NCBI GenBank assembly: GCA_019058015.1
Contig: JAHLWH010000232.1
Span: forward strand, 1-45,426
DNA length: 45,426 nt
From: Promethearchaeota archaeon
Lineage (GTDB): Archaea > Asgardarchaeota > Lokiarchaeia > Sigyniarchaeales > SOKP01
Direction: 5' to 3'
Position numbers and translations under genes: made by a program. The stretch's first letter is position 1; each line of letters opens with the position of its first letter. The notes under the pieces are model-generated. The model had not been told where the DNA came from and did no database searches. It worked only from the letters and a program-made list of their open reading frames with translations. Positions 43,903-45,426 of the stretch are shown in pieces.

Positions 43903-44387
43903 TCACCTTTATCCTTGATTTTATACATTTCATGCTTACCAATTGCAATGCATCTTAATAGTTTTATAGTGGCTCCTAAAGAACCACTCATTTTAATTTT
44001 TCCGGTAATGATATACTTAAGAAAAAATCTTAATATTCCAAAAATATTATTTTTTGTTCGCACTATAGCACTTACTACACGAACTACTTCATCTCTTTTT
44101 ACATTTAAAGTCACGCACGAAATGGGGTTTATAGATCTCCCCATTCGCGGTTCAAAATTATCTTTATTTTTTACAAGTACAAAAGTTAGATAACCATTTA
44201 AGGAGGGAAAATAAAATTCAATTTCTTGTCCCTCTCTTTTACCAATTTTCTTAAAAGGTTCATTGAATCCATATATTTCAATTAAAAGTTTAGCTAACCT
44301 TGCAATATTGAGTAATTTAGTTTCATTTATTAAGTATTGGGCTTTTTTTTCCCGGCTTAAAGGTTGGGAATCATTTTTTTCAATCAT
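43899..44387 (-). CDS. SCP2-like lipid/acyl-CoA-binding protein
   Basis: A 162-residue protein with an N-terminal helical part (LINETKLLNIARLAKLLIEIYG) and an SCP2-like core: QEIEFYFPSLNGYLTFVLV, ISCVTLNVKRDEVVRVV, then ITGKIKMSGSLGATIKLLRC, which resembles the G-x-I-K-x-x-G-x-L end of SCP2 domains. The match is weaker than for the gene at 10465. Translational coupling to the HgdB-like gene repeats the association of an SCP2-like protein with a redox enzyme seen at 8-11 kb. Confidence 0.5.
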   Translation of the reverse strand: MIEKNDSQPLSREKKAQYLINETKLLNIARLAKLLIEIYGFNEPFKKIGKREGQEIEFYFPSLNGYLTFVLVKNKDNFEPRMGRSINPISCVTLNVKRDEVVRVVSAIVRTKNNIFGILRFFLKYIITGKIKMSGSLGATIKLLRCIAIGKHEMYKIKDKGE

Positions 44388-44660
44388 TTAATCAGCACGA
44401 TATAGGTTTAATAATATCTTTATAAATTTGGTTTGTGATCATTTATTTTAATTTGTTCTTTTTTTATAAAAAATTAATTAATGAAGTAAAGTGTTTTTGA
44501 TTTTAATTAATTTTTACAATTCAATAATCAATTTTAAAAAAGAATGGAAAAAATTTTTAAAATATTGTCACTTATTTATCAGAAAAGGTTGTATTATTTC
44601 GTGAGTAAAGTTAAAAAAGTAAGAAATAAAAAGAGTAACGAGTAAGGAGTAAAGATAATA

Positions 44661-45074
44661 ATGATAAAACAAATTTCTATATTTTTACCAAACCACCCTG
44701 GTGTTTTAGTGGATTTAACAAAATTATTAACGGATCATTCTATTAATTTGAGAGCTCTTACGATCTCAGAGACTACGGATTACGGTATTTTAAAGATAAT
44801 AGTAGACAAAACAAGTGAATGTATTCAGATTTTGGAAAGAGAAAGTTATTTAACAGCAGTGACAGAAGTTATTGCAATAGAGATCCCAGATAAACCAGGT
44901 TCTTTACATGAAGTCATAAAATTATTAGGAGAAAATGAGATAAATATCGATTATTTATATTCTACAATTGTTAAAAATGGTGCAATTATAATTCTTAGAG
45001 TTTCTGATAATAAAAAAGTAATTGAGTTATTAAAGAGTAAAAATATTAGAGTACTCGATAAAACCGATTTTTGA
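44661..45074 (+). CDS. Double ACT-domain protein
   Basis: Two ACT domains fill its 137 residues: IKQISIFLPNHPGVLVDLTK with NLRALTIS (about 1-65), then VIAIEIPDKPGSLHEVIKLL with NIDYLYST (about 68-137). The G in PGVL and PGSL is the usual ligand-binding turn. Such free-standing pairs bind amino acids and regulate enzymes or transcription; archaea often keep one near phenylacetate-CoA ligase or amino-acid genes. No such neighbour is visible here. GGAG lies 12 nt upstream of the ATG. Confidence 0.88.
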   Translation: MIKQISIFLPNHPGVLVDLTKLLTDHSINLRALTISETTDYGILKIIVDKTSECIQILERESYLTAVTEVIAIEIPDKPGSLHEVIKLLGENEINIDYLYSTIVKNGAIIILRVSDNKKVIELLKSKNIRVLDKTDF

Positions 45075-45079
45075 ATATT

Positions 45080-45426
45080 TTAGTTTAAAACAACATTATT
45101 TCCTTTCTTTTTAAGATAACCTAAATAACATGCATTATTAAAGAACTGATAAAAATTCTTTCCAGTAATTTCTTCATTCTCTGCGTATTTATTAAATTCA
45201 TCAAATTTAATTATTCCTTTTTCGTCACCGTAAGTTTTAACAATATTAATTAGAGTTTTCACGTTTTTATTAACATATTTCTTTTTTTCTTTTACCTTCT
45301 TTTTATGTAGTCGAGATTTTATTTTTTCGATATCGATCGTTAATTGTTCTATGGATTTTTGATAAATATCTGAATACAATGTTACTCCAAGTTCTCTAAA
45401 CTTATTTGAATCGACGGAATTTGCTA
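45080..45426 (-). CDS. Hypothetical protein, N-terminus beyond the window (partial)
   Basis: The frame is open from the stop at 45080 to the window edge, so the gene starts outside. The visible part has a basic helical stretch rich in Lys (IEKIKSRLHKKKVKEKKKYV), then a possible winged-helix-like end (GIIKFDEFNKYAE ... NFYQFFNNACYLGYLKKKGNNVVLN). The end suggests DNA or RNA binding, but no family is recognised. A TTG at 45379 could be taken as a start, but upstream codons (NSVDSNKFRELGVTLYSD) look coding. Confidence 0.6.
   Translation of the reverse strand, partial: ANSVDSNKFRELGVTLYSDIYQKSIEQLTIDIEKIKSRLHKKKVKEKKKYVNKNVKTLINIVKTYGDEKGIIKFDEFNKYAENEEITGKNFYQFFNNACYLGYLKKKGNNVVLN

Overview
The window looks like a piece of an Asgard archaeal genome, most likely a Lokiarchaeia-type lineage. 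The DNA is AT-rich, both tRNA genes carry introns, and some genes start with TTG or GTG. A gelsolin-like domain protein, a Roadblock/LC7 protein and a VWA protein sit side by side, a combination typical of Asgard archaea. Placement is inferred from gene content only; no marker gene was compared.

Layout. 1-450: the tail of an upstream gene, tRNA-Thr(GGT) with one intron, and a CAT-anticodon tRNA that appears to have two introns. 520-5933: an NAD(P)HX repair enzyme, then gelsolin-like, Roadblock and VWA genes on the plus strand. 6102-10887: a radical SAM enzyme and an SCP2 / FAD oxidase / iron-sulfur reductase operon on the minus strand. 10999-12548: a shortened CODH/ACS beta-subunit relative paired with a CooC-type nickel ATPase. 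12592-13992: a sugar:cation symporter. 14138-19063: an ATP-grasp (PEP-synthase N-terminal type) gene divergent from a tandemly duplicated pair, each unit holding a free-standing phosphohistidine domain and an unknown ~455-residue protein. 19127-22900: a DUF7064-like protein and two paralogous 2-hydroxyacyl-CoA dehydratase/benzoyl-CoA reductase-type subunits.

23186-41941 is a beta-glycan oligosaccharide locus. It has two GH94 phosphorylases, a GH130 mannoside phosphorylase, a GH2 enzyme with exo-glucosaminidase-type catalytic residues, a complete Opp/Dpp-type ABC importer and an MFS transporter. It is littered with decayed fragments: a GH94 C-terminus, an oppF C-terminus, a MalG-type permease C-terminus and possibly a HgdB C-terminus. 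The picture is uptake of oligosaccharides followed by mainly phosphorolytic breakdown, in a locus that has been duplicated and pruned. 36682-37736 is a rhomboid protease gene broken by a frameshift at a run of ten A. 42257-45426 has a small conserved-looking protein, an SCP2-like / HgdB-like coupled pair, a double ACT-domain protein and a gene cut by the window edge.

The strongest candidate for an undescribed system is 14138-19063. The three activities of a PEP-synthase-like dikinase are split over separate genes: an ATP-grasp, a swivelling His domain, and a large partner of unknown fold. There is no pyruvate/PEP barrel. It resembles phenylphosphate synthase or rifampin phosphotransferase logic more than PEP synthase.
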